This document shows, in pieces, positions 23,418 to 38,400 of a DNA stretch of 64,000 nucleotides; within the stretch, counting starts at the first letter, position 1, and every line of letters begins with the position of its first letter. The notes beneath the pieces are model-generated. The model searched no databases and was not told where the DNA came from. It worked only from the letters and a program-made list of their open reading frames with translations. Source of the stretch: Atrichornis clamosus. Taxonomy: Eukaryota; Chordata; Aves; Passeriformes; Menuridae. Made by a program: the position numbers and the translations under genes. Where the stretch lies: positions 1 through 64,000 of the forward strand of contig WBMZ01009463.1 of the NCBI GenBank assembly GCA_013400975.1. Direction: 5' to 3'.

Positions 23418-26400
23418 CTAAACACAGGGGGAGGAAACATTAACAAAAGCAGGGAACAAATCAGGCTGACATCTACCAAACCAGTTTTAGAAGTCTGGAA
23501 TGGAGGCATGACACAATAGTTTATGTACCTAAAGGGAAATTAAAAATAACCCAGCTGCAATCTAGGAAGCATTTTCTGTGACTGGGCAGTCAGATGTGTT
23601 GCCTCTCTCAAAGCTATTTAGAATAAACTGTTGGATGAAACATCCAACATATGACAAATATAATTCTCTGCAGCCACAGGAGGGCAACAGAGGGTGAGCA
23701 GTGAGGCATTCACACTCATTTTGGAGGATCTCCTTGCAGGAATGATGCTAAGTATAACCAAGGGCTTGCTAAAACTGATGAGAAGTACTAAGACCTAAAG
23801 CACCTTTTAACTGACGGGGGTTAGGATGCAAGTCTTTCGAAATTCAAAACTCATGTATTAAATAGGAAGGAGATTTGCTCAGGGCTACCTTAAATAAGAA
23901 TCATTGTTCTACCAGGAATAAATCTTCCCTACGTGCTCTGGAGGAAACAGCTATCCCAATGGGTCTCCTCCTCCTTAGCAGCTGTGGATCTAAGAGGAAT
24001 GAGACCGGCAGTACAAATTTCAAAACATAGAATGCTTCTTTCAGGTTGTGCTTATCAGACATTAAGAGCTGACTGGTCAGTGTCACACCAAACTTTGTCT
24101 AGAGATCAGAATAATATGTCATCATTCCTATACGCGTGTATCTCATTTTTGGGATGTTTTGGGAGCTGAATGCCAGTTACAGTATTTTGAAAACAGTGAA
24201 TTTCTGTAATCAGCTGACTGCTGCTCTGTTGAAAAAGTAACTGCCTCAAAATAAAACCTTTGTTCAGTGTTAATGCATCTAATATTTATACGTATGTGAA
24301 AAAAGTTTGAAGTTAATGAAAAATAGAAGTACCTGATTCAGCTTGGGCAAGTCCTTTGTGTTTTTTGCTTTGGACTTATTCTCTTGGCTCCACATTCTCA
24401 GATAATTTCGATTCTCTTGTGAGCTCTTCTTGCCTGTTGTCAACAAGTGACCCAGAGATGCAGGAAAAAGTCCATGAAGAAACCTTAAATTAATACCTTT
24501 TTTTTCCATTTCCAAAAGGAGCATCTTTACACAAAACGAAAGCTGTAACTCACACGGAGACACTATGCATACCTTTGTCTGTTTTCAGACTCACTGTAAC
24601 AAACCCGTCATCTACTCCATGTTTGTTCCTGCTGTCTAGGCCAACAACTAGGAAGTGGAGGGGCAAGGGGAGAGAGACATCAGTGTGGTTTTAGATACCT
24701 ACATAGTTTTTATATATACAGTGCAAAATAGCAAAATGTTTACATTGAAGAAAATGCAGAGCAAAAATTATAGGAATAAATGATTATTTTTTTCTTAAAC
24801 CTGCTGATGAATTCCACTTAATTTATAGTAACACTACTAAGGCTGGGACCATCAGAAGTTTTGTTTGTGTACAAACAACTTCTAGCATGATATATGTTTG
24901 GCGATTACATGAATGCATCTTCTTTTGCCTCTTAGGACTTAAAACTGTCATTTCTAGTCTATCAACCCTTATCTGTATTTTCAAATTACTTTCCTCCCAC
25001 TTGTAACCTGAAGGATGAGTTGTATTTTTCTTGAATCAGAGAGAAACATCCCATCAAATATCTCAAGAAAGAGAATGCCATTTAAGGCAACAGCAACGAG
25101 ATGCTGGCTCTCATTAGGGCACATAAAAATTTGAAACTGCTGAACTACATTCTGGCGTATCTTTCGGTCTCAGCTTTTTAGAATGTTTTAAGTTCTGATC
25201 CAAACACATCTTGAAAGCCGATCTATTTATTCTAATTCTCCATCAAGGCATATCTGCTGCACTTACCACAAACCTACTTCTACTACCACACCCTGGTGGC
25301 GTCACTCTGCAATGCACAATTCAGGGAGGTTCTTAATGTACATACGCCTGCACTTCTAAGGATATCAACACCTATACAGATGATTCATACTTCTTTTTAG
25401 AAAGAATACTTTGCTTACAAAGTTAATCCAATTAAAAAGTAGCTCCCTAAAAAGACAGTAACTTGGAATGCATCGCCTCATCTTCTCATGCCCTAAACAA
25501 AAGATGCCTACCATGAGTACAGTCTGGGGTGATGTCTTCAAAAAAGTACTGAGTAGCTTCAAAAGCAGAGTCTGGCTCTTCTTGCTCAGGGGACGGATCT
25601 AAGCAACATAATAAAAGAGTTTCATTAAAAATTCCACCATTTAATGAAAAACTGAAAGATATTTCAGTTGATACATTTAGAATGTTGACTTCCAGAAGTA
25701 AAAGTGTGAGGATGTGATGGGCTAGGAATCATCTCTTTTCAGCTCACAGGAGATCAACAACTGGACCTGAACTGTCTCTTCCCCAATAACCAATACTGTT
25801 TGACAAGGAGCTGTTGCTTTCAGAGGCCAGCTTACCTATCTTCCTATGTCTACTTCCATTACTTTCTTCACTGTGTCCTAAGCGGGGTATGAACTTTTCC
25901 TAGCTGGAAACAGTCTGTCATGATTTGGTATGAGCTTACCGGTCTCCAAATACCACAAGCGGCATTTTTAAAAACAGATCTCTTCTGTTATAGTTCAGTA
26001 ATTTTTTTTAATTTTAAGCTTTTTTAATAAGATCTTTTAAAGTATTTTTTCCCCAGTTAAATCAGTGAATCACTCAGGCCTACCTCCAAGCAGAGCCAGC
26101 TGGGAGCAATCAGGGATGCATGTTCAAAGCACATGAACGTGGATGTCCTCTCAAAGCTTTTAGACATCTTTACCAGAGCATGTAAATGTGCACAAGAATT
26201 AAACTACCCAAGCAGTTGCAACATTCTTAAACTGCGGGTTCAGTGACGACAGCAATAGGTTCTTTATGGCACAGATGTGAGGAGCCAAAGAGGATACAGT
26301 TACAGTACAGCATTTTCAAAACTGTTTTGGGGTGTTTTCATCCCCTCTCCACCCACAACTGCCTCTTGCACTTAGCTCAGTCCAAGCTCCCTGGAAAACA

Positions 26401-29400
26401 GGGAAATGATTAAATGATCTGAAGCTTCCCTCTGCAAACAGTTGTGTCAGTCCAGAGGGAAAACCAAGAAGAAAGCCTGGGGACAGAAATGCAGAGCCAG
26501 GACATGCAGGAACATTTCCAACTAGCTTTGATATTAAATAAAGTGCATTATGGTGACAAGTGTTGAAGAACACTGGATTTATGCCTGGGGGATATCACCA
26601 AGCCCAGCTTAACAGGCAAGAGACACATATAAATGTTTGTGGATGGAGCAACTGAAGACTGTGTGGGTGCTTTCAGACTTCCCAAATCTCTGTCTGGTTA
26701 TTGGTAGAAACTCACTTATTTTACTACTGCATAAACAGCTACAATAATTCCCACAAATTAATTTTTAATTGGGAAAGCTAGTCATAAACAACTCTGCTCC
26801 AAATTCCTGTTCTCAGCAAAACAAGAGCTATTTTAACATCATTTACTTACCAGGCAGCACATGCATTTTGTACAGTAGCTTCAGCTTCTCAGTAAGATCT
26901 CCATGGCATGCTGCACCTAAACAGCATTACATACAGTACATTACTACTCAGCGTTCCAAGCCATTTTATTTATTATTGCTGCAATATTTTGGTTTAGAAC
27001 CTGCTACATTCACTCTGGGAAGTGCTGTACTCCCTTTACAGCCTGAGATCATAAGGCAGTCACTTGACTTCTAAGATCACACGGTCTGCAGTAGAAACAG
27101 CAAGAGAGCACAGACAAATTTACCCTGAATTTTGTACTTCAATCTTGGGTCCTTCATTAAATGCCTATTTCATAACACTCAACAATAAACTATGGCATTG
27201 TCACACTGAAAGGCCTCCAGCTGGAACTTAACAAGACCTTTTTGTATGGACTTCAAACTTTCTGATCTGAGGATCCAATAATAACATCACATGACTCCGA
27301 GCAGTAAGATATTTACCAAAAAAAAGAGAGAAATTCAAGCAAACAGCATTTATCACAGCTCAGCTATGGGCTAAACTGATGTTCAGGCAATACTTCCTAG
27401 TGATTTTTCTACATTAACCCCTATTCCTTTCTGGTCTACACTACAATTAGCTGCATAAAATCCAAATGCTCTATTGGAACCCCCTTCTTCCAATTAATTA
27501 CAGGGTAGTAATTAATGTTAAAGTGACGAAACAATCGATAATCAGGTATTTTCATGAATCTCACTTGTTGTGATATGCCACTCATAAACAAATGAATTAA
27601 CCTTCAATAATTAGGTTACGCAGAGATTTATTTCACCTTACAGACGACCGTGTCAACTTACCTGTTACGCAAATACTAACAAACAGAGGTAGCTGTGGTT
27701 TGGCAAATAATAACTATCACAGTCTCTTGTAAAGCTTAACACTCCAATAAACACAGATGTTAGGCTAAAGAATTGAGTACATCTACATTAGCCATTTTGC
27801 TTTCAGTGTGGTCCTCTGTAAGCACAAAACCTCATTATGTTCCTATCCGGTGTATCACGCCATGCAAGTAACACTTCCACTTCTGGTCAAGGCAACATGA
27901 AATAACCAAAGCACAGAATGGGCTGCACCTCTGCATCCTCTGCCGACAGGGAACTGCAGGGAAGCAGTCACCAAAATAGGATTCAGGGTGACATATGTAG
28001 TCCTGCTCCTCTCTCTGTCTGCAGATATGAAGAGAAACGAAGTAGCTCAACTGCTACTGCTTTTCCCCTGAGATGCATCAGGTATGTGCTTCCTAATGGC
28101 AGGGCCTTTTCTCCCTCAAAATTAGGAAAACCACTGCCAAGCAGGTCACAGGAGGTGATCCTGCCCCTCTACTCAGCCCTAGTGAGGCACATCTGGAGTA
28201 CTGTGCCCAGTTCTCGGCTCCTCAGGACAAAAGGGACGTGGAGCTCCTGGCGCGGATCCAGTGAGGGCTATGAAGATGATGAAGGGACTGGAGCATCCCT
28301 CTTACGAGGAAAGGCTGAGGGAGCTGGGCCTGTTCGTCCTCAAAGGAGATGACTGAGAGGGGCCCTCATCAGTGTCTGGCAGTGTCTGAAGGAAGGGTGT
28401 CAGAGGATGGAGCCAGGCTCTGCTCAGTGGTTCCCAGCAACAGGACAAGGGGCAACGGGCAGAAACGGATGCACGGAAGTTCCACCTGGATATGAGGAAG
28501 AACTTCTTTACCGTGCAGTGACCGTGCATAGAACAGATTGAAGAAAACAGAAGCTTTAAATTTATTTTGTGGCAAGAGAAGAAACTGTGCTTGGAAGATA
28601 GCATGACTACACCCTTTGAATCTTTCTACGTGGAACAGTGAGAGAGAAAGCTGTTGGTTTCCCACTGCAACCAGAGTCCTCACACACACCTGCTCGTAGC
28701 CCTCTCAGGGCTTGACCACAACACCCTTTCCAGGGCATGACCAAGAGCACCCGTTCTGACTGTTCTCACACTATGCAGACGTCAAGTCTTTTCTGGGCAT
28801 AATGTCCTTATTTGCACAGTCCTCTGTTTTCTTTGAGGTCATTCACAAAGAAATTAAACAAGTCTGAACTTAATTCTGTTGATATAAAACTTCAAAGCAA
28901 CACAAAAGTGGTGGCTGCAGTTGCCCCTCTCTTGACCACAGAGGGAAGGGCGCAGAGTAGTTTGTACAGCATTTAGCTCCCTGAAAGGACTGGAGAAGTG
29001 GGGAGGTTAACACTGTTTTCTGAATATCCTCCTGCAATCTGTGTTTGAAAAAACCTGTCTGCAAAAAAGCCCATACAATTGGGTACTCCTTGCAAGACAC
29101 AGTTTTCATGGTGCCAACTTTGTCAGGAGGCTGTGATGAGTATTGCAGTCAGCAGCAGCCACTGCGGAAGTGGGAGAGCTGCATCCTCTGAACAGGAGTA
29201 CTGCAAAAACATGATGGGAGGCAGGAGGCCGCTTTGAACCTATGCAGAAATCTCTCTAGCTTACTAGGGTGTGTAGTCAACAATCCAGTGTACTCCAGTG
29301 GTGCAGGGGAGCTTCATCATGAGTAAATAACCCAAACAGCTCATGACCAAGGCTGAAAACCCTTTCTGAGCAGCAAAACTCGTTGGGCAAACTAATCAAG

Positions 29401-32400
29401 ATCACTCCTTTATTTGGACTTGCAGTAACATGGCACAGAGTAAATATAAAGACGAATATACCAGGTTGTTCCACCTTTGCTCAGCTCAGGCCCTAGAGGC
29501 ACCTGAAGTAGGAAGTTCTTGAGTTATTTGTTGTAGGGACAATGAAAAGGAAATGGAGGTTCCCAGTTGCAATTATAGCACTCTGGTATCACAAGGATTT
29601 CAGGCTGACACAGATAAAAGGGTCATGAGCTCCAGCTGGGACACAAAGCACCCCCTCCTTTTACTCCTCTTTATGGAGCTCCTAGAAGTCAGCCGCATCA
29701 AAGAGAAGTTTTGAGGGAACAAATCCTTAAGGTTACATGGTGTAAGATGACTGAAAGAGAGAGTTGTGAAACTGAAGTGCTTCAGGTGCCATGGCTGCTT
29801 CAGATGTCAACAAGCACCCTCCAAAATGGGCCATGCCTAGGAAGCACTTGGATAAGACACTTCCTTTAGGAAAGACAGATTTGAGTTTCAGGGCCAGAGT
29901 TCAATTCTGGTGTTTGGACTCAGTAAGAAGAAGAGGGTGGTGCCCACAGGTCACCTCCAAAATGCTCATCCTCTGGCCATGCTTTTGAGGAGAGCCACAA
30001 AGAAAAGGTCACACGGGCACCTGCTGAGCAGATGCTCCAACAAAAGACAGTCCTCATTTAGGATACTTTCCTGGCCAAGGCACGGACGTCTCTCAGTCTG
30101 CAGTGTTGGTTACTGATTTCAGAAGTAACAGAGGTAGTACTTCCCTCTGCAAATGCTGCAGGGACCCACGTATGTCAGCAGACTTCTAAAGAGGACTTAC
30201 ATTCAGGGGCAAAACTGGCATCCTCACTCTATCCTTCCCCTGCCCCTTACACATGCACACAAATGTCTTGAAGTCTTCCTGACCAACTGAGGGAGCAAAT
30301 GCTGCCTCTCTCTCCTTTCCAGAAGCTAGCAGCACTTACAAATGGTTTAAAATCCCATCTTTCAGGGAAAGCTTAAGGAACATATAAAGAAATGCAGTGT
30401 CACTGAGAAAGAAACACCACAGAAGAACACACAAAAGACTTTTCCAAAGGAAATACTGTGACTAGGAGTAATAACACTGTTAAGCACACAAGTTGCAGGT
30501 CATTTTTGTGTTGAGAGTTAGCAGTCAGGGAAATCCTCAGATCCTAATGGATGTGTAGTTCATGTGTTGTCCTTTTCCCAGTGTGATACATCACTGGCTA
30601 ATGCAGACATATCTACTGAGACCAACCTAAAGCCCAGTGGGAACCACTGTCACAGACATGATAAAATTAACTGAACAGAAACAAACTGGTTTGGCCACAT
30701 TATTTTGAAAGTGCTGTGGATCCTTCTTACTTAGCCCAGAGACGAATTCACGGAAGTTGATGAGCAGGTCTCCATTTTCATCCAGAAGCCTGAACAAGCG
30801 GGCAGCCAATATATCTGAATGAGTTCCACATGCCCAGGGGAAGAGGAGAGCAAACATCCCCTTGAACTGTTCGAAGTCGATGCGGTACTGCTCCAGGTAA
30901 GGCAGGCTGGGGTCGTGCCGCTCTGTAGCGTTGCTGTTTCCTCCCCAGTAGCAGCTCGTCAGATGTTCTGCCTGAACAGAAGGTGAACACTCTGAGATTA
31001 TCAGCAACAATTCATCGCTATCCGTGATTTAAAGAATTCCAAACAACTCTTCCACACGCGTTCTTAAAACTACAAGGTAGCAGATGTATTTCAATCTACC
31101 TAGCTCTTCCACTTCTGGAAGAGGTTTCTCCTCCAACCAGCATAAAAAGACATTAAAAAAAAGAAAAAGCAAAACTTTTTCTGCCTCCCAGGCAGATGAA
31201 ACATGAAATACCTGTTTTGGCCAGAGCAGTAAGCAGCTGTGACTTCCATACACACACAGGCTTGCTGTGCTTAGTCACCCTCTGCACCCTCATTGCAGAG
31301 TCAAGTCTGAAGTCTCATGAAATCTTTATTTAATCTTTAATCACATGAAAATAGCTGTTTATTTGAAGTATTTTTTGTTGCACTGTAGATTCTCAGACAT
31401 ACTGAATGATGAACTATTCTTTCAGTCTTACTGAAGTCAGTGAGGGTTCTGCAGCTGATTTTGGCAGTATCAAATTCAAACTGATTCAGACGTGTAAGAG
31501 AAAAAGATCCCAGCACTGCACAGTGATCAGCCAGGGAGACCTCTCTGACTTGTTCTCTCTGATGTCATGGAAGACTGAAAGAAGGCACTGCAGGATTTAG
31601 ACAATTGCAACACTTGGGGAAATTAAAAGGAAATAAATTCTTCATGGTATTAAAAAAAAACCCCCTCTGTTATAACAAACAAGAGGAAGAAAGCACCTTG
31701 TTTTAAGACACTGCATGAAGGTGAAGTTAAAGCATTTCAATGCTCACCTTTAAATTTGCAGCTCTAAGGGCACTGCTGTACAATCAACTTAAAAAGACAT
31801 GCTGCTGTGGGACACTGAATTGCCATGTAATACATTAAAGCATCAACAATGTCAAAAATCAGCTATTGTGATATGTAAGTATTAACTGTCTGAGATAGCA
31901 GAATAAAGGTATTCTGTGCTAAATTCCAAAACTTGGGTTGGGTAGAGAGAGACATACATTTAGTTTCTAATGACTGATCAAAACCTCTATCTATTCACTT
32001 TTTCCTTTTAATAGTTTTCATCAGTATATGCATTTTTTCTAAGGACAAGTCATTTAGTAAATTAATCCTTTCCTTTTTAAGGATTTAATGTTTTAAAAAC
32101 TGCTTGGGTTTTTCTTTTTTTTTAATCAATAATACAGCATCTAATTCAAGTTTGTGTCAAGATACCCAACAATAACTCACAGACTCGACCTGGTCTTTAG
32201 AAAAGACACAATCCCACATCAAAAATGAATGTTTACACTTCCTGCAGGTACATGATCTTATCTTCACTTAGTTTTACCTTGAAAAGGGCATACAGTTCCT
32301 CCAGTTCATCGATAGTAAAAGAAGTCTCTGTCACAATAGTTCGTACCTTTTGAAACACAACATTAACAGTCACAGATTTGAAATCCTCACTGAAAAGCTA

Positions 32401-35400
32401 ATTTAAATTTCAGAAACTGACTGAACTTAGTATTTTCAGAAAACATTATTTTAGTACTTACCACATTGCGCTTTGTAGTATCTTCTAGGGTTTGGATGAC
32501 TTTCAGTCTTTGTTTGAATCTCATTTGTTCAATTAAATCTGCTCGGATACTTCCAAATTTCTTAAAAAAGTAATACAGCATTGTCTGTGTATTAATATTT
32601 GGAATATTTAAATTGCCTTTAATGTATCTGAGAAATTAATTTAATTACATGATATACGACAAATGGAACTGCTGTTAAGGAATTTTTCTAACATAAGGTT
32701 ATGAAGACTTTAGAAATATATCACTAGATTTTATTTTTCCCAATAACTTATTTTAATTTGAAAGGTCTTTATTAAATTTCAAACTCCCACACTTCAAACT
32801 GTAATCTCAGTAGTAAGAAACTTCTTGCTTAGCAAATCTATAGGAATAGATTGTTTCATAACTCCTGCAGAGTTTTATTTCAGCTTGTCCTGGAATGTCT
32901 TAATAGTCATGACAGAGAGAGAATATCAAACTAACTGGATCTCTAATGGCTGAGACAGTATAGCATCCTTATAGTCTGAGAATCTAAAACCAAACAGCAA
33001 GAATGCAGCTTCCATCAGGAAAAGATTCTCTTAAATACTGAAGTCTTATGTTCAGAATTTTTTTTCACAATGCACGTAACAGTGTGAGGGAGCTCCTGCA
33101 TAAACAACAGAAGCATCCCAGGGGAAAAACCTTTTAGGAATAATATTTCATGTTTTCATATGCCGAGGAATTCTTAATCCCTAGGATTCATTTTCTTGTA
33201 AGTTTAATAAGCAGAAGTTTCTTGCGATCCAAAAACCACTTATAACATAGAGATGATCACACAGATGATCAGCAGGAACAATGACACCAGACATCAACTA
33301 CACCACATGGAAAGCTATAAAGGAGTGAAAGGACACACTTTCATACAAGATGGATTTATATTTCCAGTGCAAGTGCATCTACATAAGCAGGTCATAATCT
33401 GCTGACACATTCTTGTATGATCAAATTAATGCTAAAGCTGCATTTATCCATAGAGGTGTTCACCTTTGTCATGTACCTTGGGAGCAAAGAGATGCTTCAT
33501 GTACTTGCGAGCATTTTGCCAATAAAGAAGTCTTTTGACAAAAATGGAATCTAGATAAACATTCACAAATATCAAGCACTGCAGAGGTCACAAAACCTTG
33601 AAAAGGGAGGTCTTTTGTGGCTCCGTGGCCACACCTATTCCAGTAATCAGAGTTTATTCTCTGGTCTGGCAGCCAAATAAGGTCTGTCCACATCCATAAA
33701 ACTAAAACTCATGTAGCCTACAAAAAAAGGAAGATTGCAGGTAATTACCTTCTGGGAATGGTCCCTTGCCCATGCTAACTTCCAAATTCTGCAAGGAATT
33801 GTTGGAAGTGTGTCACCTGTTCTAAGTCACAACTGTGTCAAACCTTTCCACAGCACAGTGTCAGCTATTTAGGTAAAATGGCCAAGATCCAGATGGTATG
33901 CTACTATATAGATACTACTACTGTAATTGTTTAAGGCCTAACTAACCCCTCTCCTTTGCCCCATTTCAGCCTTCTGAGATGAGTCTGTATTTCTTTTATG
34001 TTCTTCCAGTTTGAAGCAAAGCCAAACTACAGAGTATCAAATTCCCCTGTGAAGCAGAAATTGTGTGCATAGGCAAGTTTTCGTTAAGAAATCTTACCCT
34101 ACCTCATAGGAAGACCTGATTAGCCTGAAGATATCCACCTCAGGATAAGGCTCTACATCATCACTGAGCAGTGAGTGAAGATGAGGAATGGGAGGAAGAG
34201 TGCTGTCCTTATTAGTCACGCTGTCCAAGTACCTGGTAGGGGAAAAAAAAAAGGAATGATATCCCAAGATATCTTTGTAACCCCTCCCTTCTGAGGGTTA
34301 ACAGCATAAGGGTTACATATTAATTATTAAATGTAAAAATGAAAAGTAAACACCACTACCAAACACAAGGAAATCAGAGGTTACACTCAGCAGTACTGTT
34401 TCTATTAAATGACTCAAGCCACTCCATTGATCATCCTCCTGTTTCACTGAAATCTATTTATTCAAGATCCTACCTAATTCTTCCAAGTTCTACTTAGTCC
34501 ATTCACAAAACAACTTCCCTTGACATCAAGGCTTTTTCGTAATAACGTTTAAAGGTAGCAGGCAAAAGATGAAGTAACAAAATCCATGTAATGAACTAAA
34601 ATAATCAACCAAATTAAGTTTCTATAACCGAGTTTGGGAAGTTTACTGAATGTCTTGAAAGAAGAATTTATATCTTGTTGGTCACTTAACATTATTTTAA
34701 GATAACATAAAGAGTACCTTATGTGGATGAAAGGGGACTATAAGCATTTAGAAGATTTACGTATATGGTACTGGTTTAAATTTAGTGTATCAACATAGAA
34801 CACAAATCAGAAAAGCAAGCAAAAAGAAAAATAAAATTAAGATCTTTACTTTCTGTAATAAATACCTTCCCAAGACTGTCATGGCTTCTCCATCATCTTT
34901 ACAGTTAAGCAGCTTGTCTACATTAGCTTCGAGGACAGCAAGTGCTAATTGAAATATCACCTTTATTCCTTCACAGAAGAAACAATCCACAACCACCACT
35001 GCACTTTCAAATGGCATTACGCTGAGGAAAAGAGTGAGGAACCAGGACAGGGAAATGGTGGAGATTACACCCAAGTCCTGCATGCAGTCATAAAGCTGTG
35101 GAATGTAGTCACGAGCCAACTCTTCAAAGACACCCTGATCCACCAGTGCTCCTGTTGAAGATAAGTAAGGCTGAATTAAGTCAGGAGCAACTGACACATT
35201 GCCATTTAGGGGAGAAAAGCATATATATGTACATTCTATATATATAAATACAAAGCCTAAGGATATTTTACATGGTGCTTAGGCACATTTTCTCACTTTC
35301 AGATAAATAACAGGTTCCATTACACTACTGAACTGCACATACAAATTGAACTGTAATAAGGTTTTTTCTGTTTTAATTATACACTTTGTAGTAACTAAAA

Positions 35401-38400
35401 AAGGGTCAATTTGGTGTAGCACCAGTAGAAGTTAAATGGTGGCTTGGCATTTACCATTACTAGTTGGAATAAGACCTCAGCATCACCTGTTGAACAAGGC
35501 CAGGGTGACTGTGAGGGTTTGGATTTATTTCAAGAGAACCCCATGTTATACATTCCTATGCCATAACATGAGTGTCTTAACCAGGCCAGGAAGAATAATT
35601 TCTAAGGCTGAATAATTATCTCAAGCATTTTCAGATTCAGTAAAAGCAGTTTCCATGATAAATTAAAGAGTCACTCATGTCCACTTACACAAGGAAACTC
35701 ATCTGACAGCAGCAGCTTTCAGATACTTGTGCCCTTTCAAATCAGAGGTAAATAGGCACAAAACCTTCTCCTGCAAACTGCTAAGGCTCCTGTTTCCACC
35801 TTACCTTAATTAGATAACTGGATCATCTAAAATTCAAATTTTAGCCTCCCATCTCTTTTTAACTTACTTTGTTTAAGCCCACTTTAAAATGCTGTCTAAT
35901 CTTAAGTGAAAAACCATTAACTATCACAGTACATGTTTAGGAAATTGCTTCTATGCTCCCGAGCAAGCTGTCTCATCACTAGCATTCACAGATACACCTA
36001 CCTATATATTTGTTTCAGAACAAATACCACCAATTAATTTGGTTATTTTTTGTACTGTCATTTTAGAAAAAGTCCCCATAACATACCAACAACTCTTGTG
36101 TTGTAGTAGTCAGGCAGCATACGTTCACACAGAGCCACCAGCAGCCAGAAAGCTTCCTCCTCTTTTGCATAAAGAAGGAGCACTGAAGTGACAATATTCA
36201 TAGCCTAAAAGAAAGGGAAATATAATTATTCAGTACCTAGCACAGTACCTAAGCAGGTAAGTGGTTAGGAAATTAGCTACATCTCTCCCTGCAGACCGCA
36301 AACCATTCGAGTATTTCCCTGTAAAAAGAGCAGTGTTTTCCCAGTGCTCAAAGAAAGGCTTAAGAAAGTCTCAAATAAAACACAAAAAGTTGCTAGGTTT
36401 TTTGTAGTGGGACTTTTCGTTTGCTTGTTTTTATGTTTTGGGGTTTTTTTAAAGAAAAGAATAAATCAAGATATCTTTTCCTAATCAAGGGCCAACTCAG
36501 GTCTGCAAGCATCCCACTACACTGACACTGATATTCTGCCATAGGTGCTCAGGGAATCTGGGTCTGGTGCAGCCAAAACACTTTCCACTGCACTAGTGAT
36601 GTCCCGGAATTCTCACTGTAGCTGGACCAAATATCAAGGGTATTAATTACTGTGACATCTTTAGGGACCAGGACTGAGGTGTCTTTCTACTGTTCTGCTG
36701 CTAAATAACCTTTCCAAATGATGTTGTAGCTGTTATTTAATATTACAGTTGTTATTAAATAATTTATGATATCTGTTAGAACTACTTGCACTTACTCGTG
36801 TTGAACCTATGAGTCTTAACAGTCACACATTAACCATGCTTCTTAATACTAAGGAATTTAAGGTTCCTCTCTGCAAAAGTATGTACGAAGGGAAAAAAAA
36901 CCAGGCAGGTGATAGGCAAAGTTATATAGCAAGAAAGAATCATTTAGGACCAGAAACTAAAGTGACCTGAATCACGTGCATAAGAACCTTGAAACCACGC
37001 AGTGAGGTCAGCATTAACTCTACAGATACATGGTTGTGACTCATAGTGATAAGATATCTCCTAGGGTGCTTTATTTTTTGTCAAGTACTTGGGATTTTTT
37101 TGCTTTTTTTTTTAATTTAGTCTTGTTTTGAGTGATTGCGCAGCATCATTGAAAACAGAAAGGAGTTTCTGGAGCATTATTATAACTAATACCTTCAATA
37201 ACTAGAGAAAAATTTAAGGCTGAACACGAAGTGTTTTGGTTTTGAGGGGATTTTTTATTAAAAATAAAAGAATCTTTCTTCAGGGTCCATTTGTTATTTT
37301 CTGTAGATGCACTGCAAGACATCTCTGTTACCTCTGTCCAGTTTTTAGATTTATGGCTAGAAAACATGCTTACAGAAAACATCTCTCAACATGTGCTGCT
37401 AATAGTGCTGTTCAGAGTAGGCCCTTGTGTGACATCCCTCTGACCTCAGCACTGCTGCCACTCTGCAGCACCGACGCATGAGCTCACAGCATCATCCACA
37501 CCGCAGTGCACTTTACACAGCCAAACACTCCCGCGCAGGACTGGAAGAACAGGACTGCAAGGAAAGAACTGGAATCCCAGGAACTGAAGGAGTGCAGGCT
37601 ATTTCAATTACCTGACAATATCCTATGTTTGGATTTCTAAAAGCGTAAGCTGTCAAGACTCTCCTGAGAGCAGCAATACCCATCTCATTCTGGAATGCAG
37701 GGTGTTCCGGAAGGGAGCGGTGCAGATCCCTCTCTATCTCTTCTGTAGCAAGGTTATATTTTCCCATCGATTTCTCTACTAGGTCCTCATAATAGCCAGG
37801 ATGAGTGGCCATTTCATTAATGGCTCCTGGGAGTGGGAGAAGAGTATTAAAACCAGGAGAAAAAACGAGGGGTTAGCAGGTACAGTATTGTAACATGATG
37901 ATCTGCTACCCTTTCATCCTGAACTTTGAAAACAAATACGAAACATTATTTCTGTAAAGGTGATTTAAAAAAAAAAAAAAAAAAGGACGTGTGTAGGTGA
38001 TTATCAACCCTTCTTGTCTTCTCCTCTAGAGGCACTTTTATAATGAGGTTGAAATCTCTCTCAGCCAGAACAAAACAGGAGCCATAAAGAACAAACCAGC
38101 TGTACAGTCACGTGGTGTCATGAGCTCCCTCTGCAGCTGGCTATGCGTTTAGTTATCCTAAATAACTCAAAACTTGTCTGTGAGAAAGCTACTTGCCCTG
38201 AGGATTGAGTAGATTGGTGTTTGGTTGCAGAATGTATGGTATGTCAGCCAAAAGCAAGAGACAGAAACTCGTGAGCTCTATTCTTGCTTCTGCAAATGAC
38301 TCTCTCATCTTTGGCAAGGCACAAAGCTTGTCTAAGGGATACCACTGCACACTCACAGAGTTGCTATGAGATTGCACTTTAAAACTTCTCTGGAAATGAA

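Noticed and set aside
22851..23519. 222-codon plus-strand ORF
   Set aside because: It lies antisense to TBC1D9 exon 21, whose minus-strand frame has clear conserved protein sequence; the plus-strand frame is a composition shadow.
28302..28689. ORFs of about 100 codons on the minus strand
   Set aside because: They fall within or beside the CR1 fragment at about 28,125-28,525 and are non-coding 3' CR1 sequence read in reverse.
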